From assembly GCF_964355755.1 (NCBI RefSeq), contig NC_092671.1, positions 18,690,001 to 18,754,000 on the forward strand: a stretch of DNA of 64,000 bases, given 5' to 3'. How positions within the stretch are numbered: the stretch's first letter is position 1; every line of letters starts with the position of its first letter. The notes beneath the pieces are model-generated. The model ran no database searches, had not been told where the DNA came from, and saw only the letters and a list, made by a program, of their open reading frames with translations. This stretch comes from Antedon mediterranea (taxonomy: Eukaryota; Echinodermata; Crinoidea; Comatulida; Antedonidae). This document shows, piece after piece, positions 54,101 through 64,000 of the stretch. A program made the translations under genes and the position numbers.

Positions 54101-57100
54101 ATTAGTTTCAATGTATCGTCAACATTTAAATCTTAAAATACATTCTGACATGCATAGTTTTTGTAAAACCATCTCGAGTGGAGTTGTGGCCTGGTGGTTA
54201 TGATGCTTGGCTACCACTCCAAGGGTCCTGGGTTCAAGTCACGGCACATGTCAGGATTTTTTCTAAGGACAAAATTACATCTCCCCTCACAAAGACTTGG
54301 AATAAGACTTTATTTAGAGTATCTTGTGTATATGTTTGTTTTGTAAAACTCTGAGGGTCCCTAATGATCAGCCATTGCTGGATGGATTATCCTTATTATA
54401 TATGGTGTTAAAAAAACAAAATTCTCTACATCTGAATTTTAAAAGCAAAAGTTTACATCCTATTAGGACCACTTTATGAGGGCTCTGTTAAAGCCTGTTT
54501 CAAATCGTGCCATGTACACTTCTTGTTGGCACCAACCATTGAGGTAGTACATGCTTCTAATCTCTTTAGGCAATGAAACATGAAGGGACAAACATACAAA
54601 CAAAATGTATAGATGTTTTGTAATAAATACTATATTTTTATTACTATTGTTTTTTTAATTTAAAGGAATCACAAATTATGATGAATATTCATTATGTCGT
54701 GACCCAGTTGAAGAGGAAGTTAAGAAAGAGGCCACCCTGAACAGATCAACACTTAAAAAGGTTAGTTGCAAATAGTACAGAAATTGTCAAGTCAAGATGC
54801 TGAGCCATTAAAACAGAGGCACTGCAAACCATAATCGTAATATCAACACAGGTTTAGTTTTTCGGCAATGTTGTGGTGGTTGAACAAATCTTCTCAGATA
54901 AGGACTTAAAACTGATGGTCTTTTTAATCCAACTTGTGTGCACTTAAAAGAATCAAGTGCATCTTTCAGAAAGATAGGGTATTCAGGTATTTCATCCCCT
55001 GTTGTTAATCACTGAATTGGGTTAACGACTTACAAAAAACACAAGTGTGACCCTATTGCCATATAAGAGGACTTAACTTAAAATAACTAAAACCTAATGT
55101 CGCACTTATTAACAATGGGCCACATTCAGAAAATCTTCTGTTTTCAAACTTTTTGCTTTATTTGCCTACTGAACAACAAATATGATGTTATTAAATGAGC
55201 AGTTACATTGATCAGTTTATTATTGTTAAATTGATTGTGGATGAATATGAATGTTTTCAGGTTATTTCTGAATTATTTTGGAATGTTGTTATTATTTTTG
55301 ATCAGTTATTAGATTTTTATTTTCATTCATAGGAAAAAGCATCTGCATTGCAACAAAGAGATGAAAAGAGGATGCAAGAACTGAGAAAGAAACATCACAC
55401 TGATGATGAACGTAAGTATGACAAAAGTGTATAAAAAATTCTGAACCATAATACATAATGATAGTAATTATGTAGTGGTAATTTTTTATGTGGACTAATA
55501 TCAGTCTATAATAAATGCTTTTAGAACTGAGTCTATGCCATGGTTATCAAAATGCCAACTAATGGAAACGATTATTGAACCCATTATTTAAATTTTGATA
55601 GCCTAGATACATATTTATGCATACATTATTATAATAGTAATTATCAGAACTAAACTAATACTGTAAAACAAATTGATTCTTTCATTTCTTATGAAATAAA
55701 AACTGAAGCGATGTCTGGCTGATTTGTGTGTGTGCTTAGACAGATGATTAAAACCTTGTCTGAATAAACAATATGTCTCCATCAAAACTAAACTCTTTGT
55801 CTGGCATTGAAGGTGATAATTAGATTTCATAATTACCCAGCCTTTCTCTAATTGTTTTGAACTTTGAACTTTTGATTTTCTGTTGTAGCTAAAAAGTTCT
55901 TTTTATCTGACAATAGGGAATTTTATAACTGATTAAATCAAAAACATGATTTTAGAGTTGTCAGTTGATAGTGTTCAGCTTTACAATTTAGTTTAAATTG
56001 TATTTTTTTTAATGTATATCTGTGTTGTGTAGATATTTCCAAAATGTTTACTATAAGTATAATGCTTTTTACCAAAATAAAATAGAACCACTCCTTTCAA
56101 GTACAATAGAACCACTCCTTTGGGAAACTTCTATTCAGGAGATGCCCTATTAGTATTATATTAATGAAATGTTTTAACACTAATGGCCAAGTGCTATTCA
56201 GGGAACATCCTAATTAAAGAGACTTTGCTTGGTACTCTATGTGTCCCCTTAAATAATGGTTATACTGTATAAAACAAGAAATATTGCTTTATTTCAGTGG
56301 AGTGGCTAGATCACACACGCACATTACGTGAACAAGGTGTACCCGACACGGAGCATCTCATCTTCCGAAGAAAATATTTCTTTTCCGATCAAAATGTTGA
56401 CAGACGTGATCCAGTCCAGCTTAATCTTCTTTATGTCCAGGTAAATTATAAAAAAAACCATGTTTAGCAATCAACCAGCAGTAAAATTGAGTTGTATTGG
56501 CAGCAGAAACAGGATAAAATTGCAGTAACCAGTTAAATGACAACATACGTGATAACCAGAAATGGTGTTTACGTTAGGGATACTAATACAGATACAGCTT
56601 GAAATTGACGGTTAAAAACACCCAATCGATTCAGTTTTAGAAAGCCATTTAACTGGTTATTGCTGTGTTTAACTTTATGCTGCAACGCAAAATATGTTTA
56701 TTTTTATACCAATGACTACAGTCCAGTAACGTTTGAATTGACCGGCAGAGCACATTGTAATGCTAATGATTTTCGTCGACAACCATACAATGATTTACAC
56801 GGTTATTTAGGAGCAATACAATATATTATATTTATTTTGAAATAAACGGTTTATTCTTCACTATGCAGAAGATACAGACCCATTGAAGCAGGAACTGTCG
56901 CAGAATATTAACAGAAATAAAACAACTTACTAATTTTATTTTTGAGAAAGCAATTATTTATTAATAATTAATGGGTAATGAACAATATAACTAATAGATG
57001 TTATAATAATGTTTCATGGGTCAAGTCAGAAATGTTCTTAACGATTCGGCAAGAAATTATACATGGACAGACAAACAAGCAGTGTAACGGGTAAAATATG

Positions 57101-60100
57101 AATGTAACAGATTTGATTAATTTTTTCTACCATTATCAAACATACCAAATACTTTACAGTTTTCCTTTTCAGTCTTTTTTCACACATTTATTTTTAATTT
57201 ATTTTTAATATTATTAATAATTTTTATCTTTTAGTCGAGAGATGCTATTTTAAACGGTACACATCCTTGTTCATTAGATGAAGCCATCAAGTTGGCAGGG
57301 ACTATGTGTCAAATCCAGTATGGTGATCACATGGAGCATAAACATAAACCTGGATTCTTAGAGTAAGCAACTGCTTGATTTTAAATTGTATCATGTAATA
57401 AAGCTCTGCCTACACAATCAAACTAGTTATAAAAAAAATGTGCTTTGCCCAAAGATGGGAGTGGTATGACATCATTGTGTCCATACATTTTTTGCCACTT
57501 TTAAAATATTTGATAGTGTAGACAGCTTTATAATAATAATAATAATATCCTGGAATCATAAAGCATAATAATAATATTGTGAAACCTCTAAGCCCTGTAC
57601 ATATATTATTACCCTGGTAATTTTTGGATCAGACACATACGTAAATATACTCTCATATTGCAGCTAGTAATTATCGCAAAGTTGTGTCTTGACCAATACT
57701 AGGTACCCATTTGTACACATGGATGTACCTAGATTAGAATTGCTTTTTCTATTGAATCTTTCTGTACTTTTATTTATGATGACCAATCACAGAATCTAAA
57801 ATCATTCAAGCCAAGCAATTCAGAATTGTACTCTTACAGTACATTGATCCTCATGTCTTGTCTTTTTCTAGTTTAAAAGATTTTATGCCAAAAGAATATG
57901 TCAAAGTAAAAGGAGTGGAAAAGAAGATCTTTCAGGTATAAACCTTATCATTTGAGTACATTTTACATTTATCAGCAACTGAAATGGCCTAAAGACTGAT
58001 TTTGTTAATCTTTATTTTTGTGGGAAATACATCTTTAATGTTCTCATTCAATAATATAATATATTGCTTTTGTAGGAGCACCGTGAATTACATGGAGTTA
58101 GTGAGTTAGACACAAAAGTGAGATACACTCAGCTCTGTCGCTCTTTGAAGACATATGGTATCACTTTTTTTCTTGTCAAGGTAAATATTCAAGATTGTGT
58201 TAGAATAAGGAGGATTATTAATAAAATAAAAATATATACATTTGATTCCTAAATCTAACCATTTTCTCATTCCTTCCTAGAATACATTCACTAGACTTAA
58301 ATAATGTCATTTCTATCTCTCGAAATTGGGGGGGCACAAACTTTTTGAAAATGTTCTATTATAGAATAATACAATACTTGCTGTAATACCATATATTCAT
58401 CTTCAGATAAAGACGTTTGAGTATGGCATAAATATAATACTGTTGTACATATAGTGCATGTTATAAAACTTGGTACACTATTCGAAAACAGTAGGGATCG
58501 TTTCCCGGTGTGCTGATCTGTTAGGCGCTGCACTGCTGTCAGCCGTAGGTCTATGGAGGGCCTAATCTGAATTTCATCAGTTTCCAGTAAAGATTGAGGA
58601 CCAGAATACCTTTACCTTTATTATTCATCTTCAGATAAATGATTATGTTTAGAGGCATTTGAGTATGGCACAGATACAGCAAAACAATGAATCTAATTAA
58701 GTTTATTGTCTTGTTTATTTAAAGCCCCCTTCCCTACGTTTTTTAGATCTAATTTAAGATCACAAACTATATTTAATGTAAAAATAATACTATAAGGTCC
58801 TATTGCGATAACTTTTTTCGTCTTTAAACGGTTAAGAATGTGAAAAATAAGTCGATTCTAATAATTATAGCGGCCCGCTATAAATCCCAAAATGCATTGC
58901 GCTCGGATTGATATTTTTGTTTTTCACCTGTAATTCGCCCACTTTTCGATCGATCGTGAGGCCAAAACAAATGGAAGACTCCTAACTTTTCAGCGAAAAT
59001 ACCGGGTTTTCCCCAATTTGTATCAACGGAGTCTGGCAAAAATAGAAAGACAATTAATGCAGCAACTATACAACGTCAGGCTAGGTATATAGCTAGCGCA
59101 CGATGTTCGTACGTTACCGATGTTTACCAGCTAGGCCTACAAAACTAAGCCTTAGCTAGCTAGGCTAGGCCTAAGACCGTCCAACGAGAAGTCGATCGCC
59201 GCGAGCTACTAGGTAGTGCATTGTTTCTCACTTTTTATCATAATTTACCATAAAACGTACATTTAAGACAAGGAATGACATGGTTTAATGTTTTTAAAGT
59301 GATATATATGTATTATTTTCCAAAAAACGTCCAAAATTGCAGGGAAGGGGTCTTTAAAGTGTTGAATTGTAAACAATGGAAACAAAGGGCAATTCTTAGT
59401 TATCAATAACCTATAATACACATTTAGCTTGTGGCTATTCCAAGTATCATACACATTTCCTATATTTGTGAAACACAGCTGGTTTACTCACACTACAGTA
59501 TCACCTAACACGTTTTGTAACACAATGTGAAATGTTTCTATTTTAAAATTAAAATGTATCTAGAAACATAAAAACCAAGGATATATACACATATACTTGT
59601 ACTTTTCACCTGATTGATGAGTGTTTCTAGCCCTGCTAGCATACAAACAATTTTTCATGAAATATTGTACTATGAAATAACTAAGTTTTATTTTTATTTT
59701 GTATTATATCCAGCTCTAACAATGGTATCGAGGACTTTAACCATCTGATCTACAGTAGTAATCATATATATAATTTTTTTTTTAAACATGAAAATCTAAA
59801 CTTTAAAAACTTTATTTAGGAAAAAATGAGAGGCAAAAACAAACTTGTTCCACGTCTGATGGGTATAACAAAAGAAAGTGTTGTTAGAGTGGATGAACGA
59901 ACCAAAGAGGTAAAGTATTCATTTGTGTTCCTTTTCACTGTCTCAAATAACTCTTACTGAACCACTTAATAAGTAAATTAAATTTTCTGTAAAAAATTGA
60001 CTGGCCAGAACAAGCCAGTTACTATGTTTTACATGCAAGCCATTATGTCATAAAGAGAATTGGCCAGTGCACCTTTATATTACTAGTGTTTGACAATGAC

Positions 60101-63100
60101 CATTGTATACATTTACATAAAACTTATGAATCTTAACAAAGTAGGACGTGTTTGATGTTTTGGCAATTTCAGTTGGAAGAGGTAACATGAAATAGATTGT
60201 CCAGCACTCCCATGTTACAATGGTATAGTCCATTGTTGGGTGGCTTTTTTCCAATTTCCAACTGAGCAGGGCTGAAGCTTGGTGATTATGTCCAGATCCA
60301 GACCTTGGGTTCAATCTTGACCTAGTAGGGTTGTATAACTCACAACTCTTACACCTCCACCCCTAAGCCTCAAATGATTGTTGTTTAATGCATATGAAAT
60401 AATAAAGACAATTTTAAAAACTAAAATTGTGAGTGGCTAGGAAGCTCCTCATTAGGTTCTTTCTTTAATCTTATATCTTATAATTTCTATTGATAATAAA
60501 TTACTAAACAGTTTTAAAAAGAGAGTTAATTAAAAGGAAAAGTATTTTAAAGACTTGTTTTTGTTGGAAATTAAATGAAACAAAACAAAAATATCTATGT
60601 GTGATCTTAACCGCTTTTACAAATACCGTAAGTTATTAATGAACTAATTTTATTGCAACATTAAACCAGTTAGTTGTCACTAAAACATTAATGACAACAG
60701 TAAAATAATTATACATTTTGTTTCTCTTCTTTTATAGATTCTAAAATCATGGCCACTAACCACTGTGAAACGATGGGCAGCTTCTCCAAAGAGTTTTACC
60801 CTGGATTTTGGAGATTATTCTGACAGTTACTACTCAGTACAGACAACAGAGGGTGAAGCTATTGGTGCTCTTATTGCTGGGTATATTGATATTATTTTGA
60901 AAAAGGTAAGTGCATCTCATTGCAAAAATGCAATATACATTTTCTGGAAATTGTGCTCCAGGAAATAATAATTTTTTACGAAGGTGAATGAAGAGGTGTA
61001 GAAAAGGGAAGCCTCACTCTCAATTTATATATATAAATAGTTAACCTCTGAATTTGAAAAATGTATATTAATTCCAAGGTGTCATTTCTTATTCTGCCTT
61101 CGATTAGATAACATCGAATGTCGAATTCAAAAACATTTTCTGAACAATCAAATTATTTTTCTTAGCAAAAAGGAAAAGACCGATTAGGCATGGAAGGAGA
61201 TGAAGAAGCAACATTGTTAGAAGATAGTGTATCTCCAGCCAAAGCCACATACATGCATCATCACTCAACCAGTGTTGGTCATGGATTATCAGGCTCAGTA
61301 GCTATGCCTGGAGTCATGAGAACTGGAGGATCTGGTAACACTATATTTGTTTTCAATCATAATCATACATAATAATATTATAGTTTATGTTGTAATTGAA
61401 TGAAGGATGAATTTGAATTCTGAATACATGCTAACAAAAAATTGAATTACTATTACAAAATATAACTTGATATGGACATATGTATTCCATCTCGTGCATC
61501 CAAGATGCATAACATTTATCAAAACTACTGTAAGATAATATTAAAAAATGTAATTAATTTAGTTAAACTTGTTACAACCAGAAAGAGTTAATGAGACACT
61601 AGGCTGGCTGTGGTTTAAAGACCAATATTTTGTGAACCAAATGGTACCAAGTAATAATCGCCTTTGGTATTTGTTAAAATCTGACAAATGTTTATATTTA
61701 TTTTTAAGTTGGTAATAATGCAGTAACTTTGGGTGAGATGCAGAGGTCACAGCAGGTTACCATTCAGGGCCAGGCCCATGCAGCACATCAGGCTCCACTG
61801 GTATGTAGACAGAGATACATTGTTTTATCATTGATAGTATGCTGTATAGAATGCATTGTAGCTCCTTGTACAACTACCTGCCAGTTCCGACACCCAGCTA
61901 CCCCTTACTCGATCTGCAAGGACAACCAAACTAACAACATTTTTATAGCTTACTGGTATTTTAAGGGTATTTTCTGTTAGAAGTGAAGTAAATGCTTATT
62001 TTTCTAGATAATGTATCGGGATATCCAACTATAAAATTGTTACACTTTCAAAGTGCTTCAAATTGGACAAATTGTGTTATTGGGAATTTTTGTTTTCTTC
62101 ACACAGATCAATGCAGCTAAACAGCCTGGACTTACAACAGCGCAGCAAGCATTGAAAGGAACAATCCAGCGTAGTATGTCAGACTTTGTTGAAGCTAAAG
62201 ACTCTCTTGCTGAAGAAACCCAGATTCAGGTTGTGGGAAAAGATCCTGTAAGTACATCACCGCTTAACATAAATTTACAGTACAGTAGAAGCCCTCCTTT
62301 GAATACACCCCTGTTAAGAAGACACTTTACCTTAAAATCAGAAAGGTAAAAAGACCCCTATGTCAGACTTTGTTGAAGCTAAAGACTCTCTTGCAGATGA
62401 AACTTAAATTCAGGTTGTGGGAAAAGATCCTGTAAGTACATCAACACTTAACATCAATTCACTTTAAACACACAAGGGTAAATAAAGTAGAACCCCTATT
62501 CAGAGGACACACCCCTTTTAAGAAGACATTAAGTCCTGAAGGTGTCCCCTTAATCGAGGTTTCACTGCAATTAAACAATTTTATTTCACAGTAAATGTTA
62601 CATTTTCTTTTAATTATATAATATATAAGTATAATCCATATGATAAATAGAAACATAATTGTGAGATGGTACAATAAATAGACTTAAAATGTTATCATTG
62701 CCACTGTGTTAATGACATGGAAGCCAGTTAATACAATTATTGTTAGTGAAATTGTTTCTATTTTTGGTTTGCTAGGTATCTCAGCAATGGAGACAGAATC
62801 AAATTGATGTTCAGAAGCAGCATATCCAGTCGCAGCTGAGTGCAATGTCTGCTGCCACTGCAGGTGTCATTAGTCGTACCTCTGCACCGGGTGATGAGAT
62901 TGATTATAATGCTGTTGGATCTCATGTTACCACCATGTATGTGCTTGTACTTGCTCATACTTAACTGCTTGCATTATTTGTAAATCATTGTCTTGATACA
63001 TTCACAACCAATTCTCATAGAAAAATTTGCTAATGCAGAATCGCATGTGTATATGGTTGCAAAACACATGTGATCCTGTATTACAGAATTGCCCTAAATC

Positions 63101-63925
63101 TAGATATTGTACTGAGAATTGGCTACCTCTTCACGGTGCATCATTTTTTAAGCTGTGATTGTGATAGAGTTGACTCCCTAGTTTTATCACAGTAGCTATC
63201 ACAATGCTAATTTAGTCTGTATTGTATAAATAAATTGTAAAAAATAATCACTAATAAGATCAAAAGTATCAAACTAGAATATTATGAATTTTGTGTATTG
63301 ATGTTAGATCTACCAACCTATCAGAGTTAACTAAAGGTGTGAAGATGTTATCATCTCTACTTGAGAAAGATGGTGATGGTGGAGATGACATTCTCAATGC
63401 TGCTAGATCTCTGATGGATGCCTTTTCTGATCTTCTAAAGGCTGCTGAACCAGACAGTACTGAGGTCAGTAGTCCATGTTCTTGATTCCTGATTAGTTTC
63501 TAGGGGGAAGAGTAGTGAAAAAATGGCATGTTGGAAAATAATGTCTGTTATGTGTTTTGTACTTGGCCTTTTCATCATTCACCAGAAAACACTAGTGTTT
63601 TGTGGCCAAATATGGTAGTGATATGATGTCACATTTTGTTGTCACATAAAGTTTGATAGTGTAGACAGAGTTTAAGATTATTGCTATAGACTGTAAGACA
63701 TTTTTTGCACTTTATAATGGAGTAGGGATGGAAAGTGAGTGATTATGGGGTTCTAAAGTGTCTCTTGTTCATTTCGTGCAGACTTTACTTTTTTTGTTAA
63801 TCACTTTTTATTACGTTTTTTAGCCTCGACAAAACCTGATCAATGCTGCTAACAAAGTTGGAGAAGCCCAGAATAGATTGCTCAAGTCACTCGGTGATGT
63901 TGGTGATGTTGATCCAAAATTCCAG
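48168..63925 (+). CDS. TLN: talin, N-terminal head to start of rod (18 coding exons, 3' incomplete)
   Basis: Coding exons: 48168-48309, 48699-48796, 49394-49468, 53840-53894, 54666-54760, 55333-55411, 56298-56440, 57235-57362, 57872-57935, 58076-58180, 59820-59909, 60738-60905, 61166-61334, 61709-61800, 62107-62247, 62776-62936, 63308-63464, 63824-63925. All junctions are GT-AG and the phases close throughout, giving about 688 residues. The F0 domain starts MALTLKINIVHAGSTKTMQF. The lysine-rich F1 loop is in exons 5-6, F2 has RRKYFFSDQNVD, and F3 has EKMRGKNKLVPRL and KRWAASPKSFTLDFGDY, in which Arg370-Trp371 match the integrin-binding Arg358-Trp359 of vertebrate talin-1. The acidic-serine linker (EDSVSP) and the first rod helices (AGVISRTSAPGDE, LTKGVKMLSSLLEKDG) follow. 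Talin links integrin tails to actin at adhesion sites. The gene continues beyond the window. Whether it is orthologous to TLN1 or TLN2 cannot be told. Confidence 0.97.
49469..53839 (+). other. talin intron 3, 4.4 kb
   Basis: The longest talin intron in the window, within F1. It holds a perfect 38-bp palindrome (50515-50552) and a pyrimidine-rich stretch at about 50560-50990; nothing else is supported. A 71-codon frame at 50741-50956 is a low-complexity by-product. Confidence 0.6.
50515..50552. repeat. perfect 38-bp palindrome in talin intron 3
   Basis: CATGGCTCATGTGCAGGTT followed directly by its exact inverse, with no loop. It could extrude as a cruciform, or form a hairpin in the pre-mRNA. 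Confidence 0.95.
54176..54430 (+). repeat. tRNA-derived SINE in talin intron 4
   Basis: The A box TGGCCTGGTGG (54187-54197) and B box GGTTCAAGTC (54231-54240) are spaced as in a tRNA. They are followed by a body (AAATTACATCTCCCCTCAC..., GCCATTGCTGGATGGATTAT) and an A-rich end near 54410. There is no acceptor-stem pairing, so it is not a tRNA gene. Confidence 0.65.
56101..56270. repeat. MITE family B copy in talin intron 6
   Basis: Runs from GTACAATAGAACCACTCCTT to TCCCCTTAAATAATGG plus TTATACTGTA. The inner words (TATTCAGGAGATGCCCTATTA, CTATTCAGGGAACATCCTAA) are inverted-repeat like. Confidence 0.55.
57403..57533. repeat. MITE family C, complete copy in talin intron 8
   Basis: The left end AAAGCTCTGCCTACACAATC plus AAACTA and the right end TTTGATAGTGTAGACAGCTTT are inverted repeats. 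About 130 bp, without ORF. The right half recurs at 63598-63676 and a tip at 34079. Confidence 0.65.
58719..59358. repeat. MITE family D, about 640 bp, in talin intron 10
   Basis: The left tip TTAAAGCCCCCTTCCCTACG (58719) pairs with the right tip GCAGGGAAGGGGTCTTTAAA (ending 59358). The interior is GC-richer than the intron around it, with a TATAGCGG-C-CCGCTATA palindrome near 58868 and two TAGGCCTA words. No transposase frame, so non-autonomous. Confidence 0.6.
60240..60420 (+). repeat. possible SINE-like element in talin intron 11
   Basis: GGGTTCAATCTTGAC at about 60307 resembles a B box (last base off consensus), and an A-rich end (AATAATAAAGACAATTTTAAAAA) follows near 60400. The A box is poor, so this is tentative. 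Confidence 0.3.
62175..62540 (+). repeat. tandem duplication of the 3' half of talin exon 15 with its donor and part of the intron
   Basis: A segment of about 184 bp beginning TATGTCAGACTTTGTTGAAG occurs at 62175 and again at 62359. The first copy is the live exon end plus donor (62247/62248). The second copy keeps the same coding words and the donor, but a TAA replaces a codon where the first copy has CCCAG, and there is no acceptor upstream of it. It is therefore a dead exon fragment inside the intron. Both copies include a MITE family B stretch (TAGAA...CCCTCCT at 62282; 62484-62568). Confidence 0.85.
62484..62568. repeat. MITE family B copy in talin intron 15
   Basis: AAGTAGAACCCCTATTCAGA through GGTGTCCCCTTAATCGAGG to TTTCACTGCA: the clearest short form of the family, with the two halves as imperfect inverted repeats. 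Confidence 0.6.
63598..63676. repeat. right half of MITE family C in talin intron 17
   Basis: GGCCAAATATGGTAGTGATATGATGTCA and what follows match the inner part of the 57403 copy, ending in TTTGATAGTGTAGACAGAG. The left terminal repeat is missing. Confidence 0.5.
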
Positions 63926-64000
63926 GTACTGTATGTTTATTTTTAATTCTTCTATGTACTTATAATAATATACTATGAGAAGTATCATTTTATATATTTT

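Noticed and set aside
54187-54240. Possible tRNA gene with A and B boxes
   Set aside because: No acceptor-stem pairing or cloverleaf; a body and A-rich end follow, which is SINE structure.
58480-58620. Possible further SINE head (GCTGATCTGTTAGGCGCTGC)
   Set aside because: A-box-like but no acceptable B box at the right distance, so not listed as a feature.
1-64000. CRISPR arrays, rRNA genes, bacterial operons
   Set aside because: The tandem repeats lack unique spacers between conserved repeats, no rRNA-like blocks were seen, and the genes are intron-containing animal genes.

Overview
The window looks like nuclear DNA of a marine invertebrate animal. It is AT-rich, its genes have many introns with GT-AG junctions, and it is full of short inverted-repeat elements and retroelement pieces. 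The palindrome TAGGCCTA is strikingly frequent. My best guess is an echinoderm or another ambulacrarian, but this rests on word usage and general style and is weak. No bacterial or organellar signal was seen.

Three protein genes can be read exon by exon with consistent splice phases. (1) An ALG13-type UDP-GlcNAc transferase subunit on the minus strand (4 exons, 171 residues, 21183-34359). (2) A complete centromeric histone H3 (CENP-A/CenH3) on the minus strand (4 exons, 150 residues, 36535-40386). (3) The 5' part of a talin gene on the plus strand (18 coding exons, about 688 residues, 48168-63925), running off the right edge, with two candidate untranslated exons at about 43.3 and 46.6 kb. 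A fourth gene is suggested only by a signal-peptide exon on the minus strand at 3552-3651 and a possible far-upstream leader exon near 17.9-18.2 kb. The three main genes are unrelated housekeeping genes (N-glycan precursor synthesis, centromere identity, integrin adhesion); nothing suggests that they work together.

Region by region: 1-6.3 kb is gene-poor, with the signal-peptide exon and a tRNA-like SINE. From 6.9 to 8.9 kb there is a 25-bp minisatellite. From 9.87 to 14.58 kb three same-orientation Helitron-like elements lie almost end to end. From 15 to 21 kb there is sparse sequence with a LINE 3' end and MITEs. From 21.2 to 34.4 kb lies ALG13; its third intron holds a 4.4-kb element with terminal inverted repeats carrying a decayed ORF, a LINE fragment and a three-unit tandem repeat, and its first intron holds a 6.8-kb Ty3/Gypsy-like element in opposite orientation. 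From 34.4 to 36.5 kb is intergenic with a 35-bp tandem repeat. CENP-A follows, with LINE fragments in two introns, then a gene-poor 40.4-48 kb with a foldback and a perfect 4x42-bp repeat, then talin with MITEs, SINE-like copies and a partial exon duplication in its introns.

The most unusual object is the Ty3/Gypsy-like element. Besides gag, zinc knuckle, reverse transcriptase, RNase H and integrase core, it carries a helix-hairpin-helix domain at its 5' side and, directly abutting the integrase core, a TatD-family metal-dependent nuclease domain with its metal-ligand motifs in place. The copy is broken by a stop and several frame changes.
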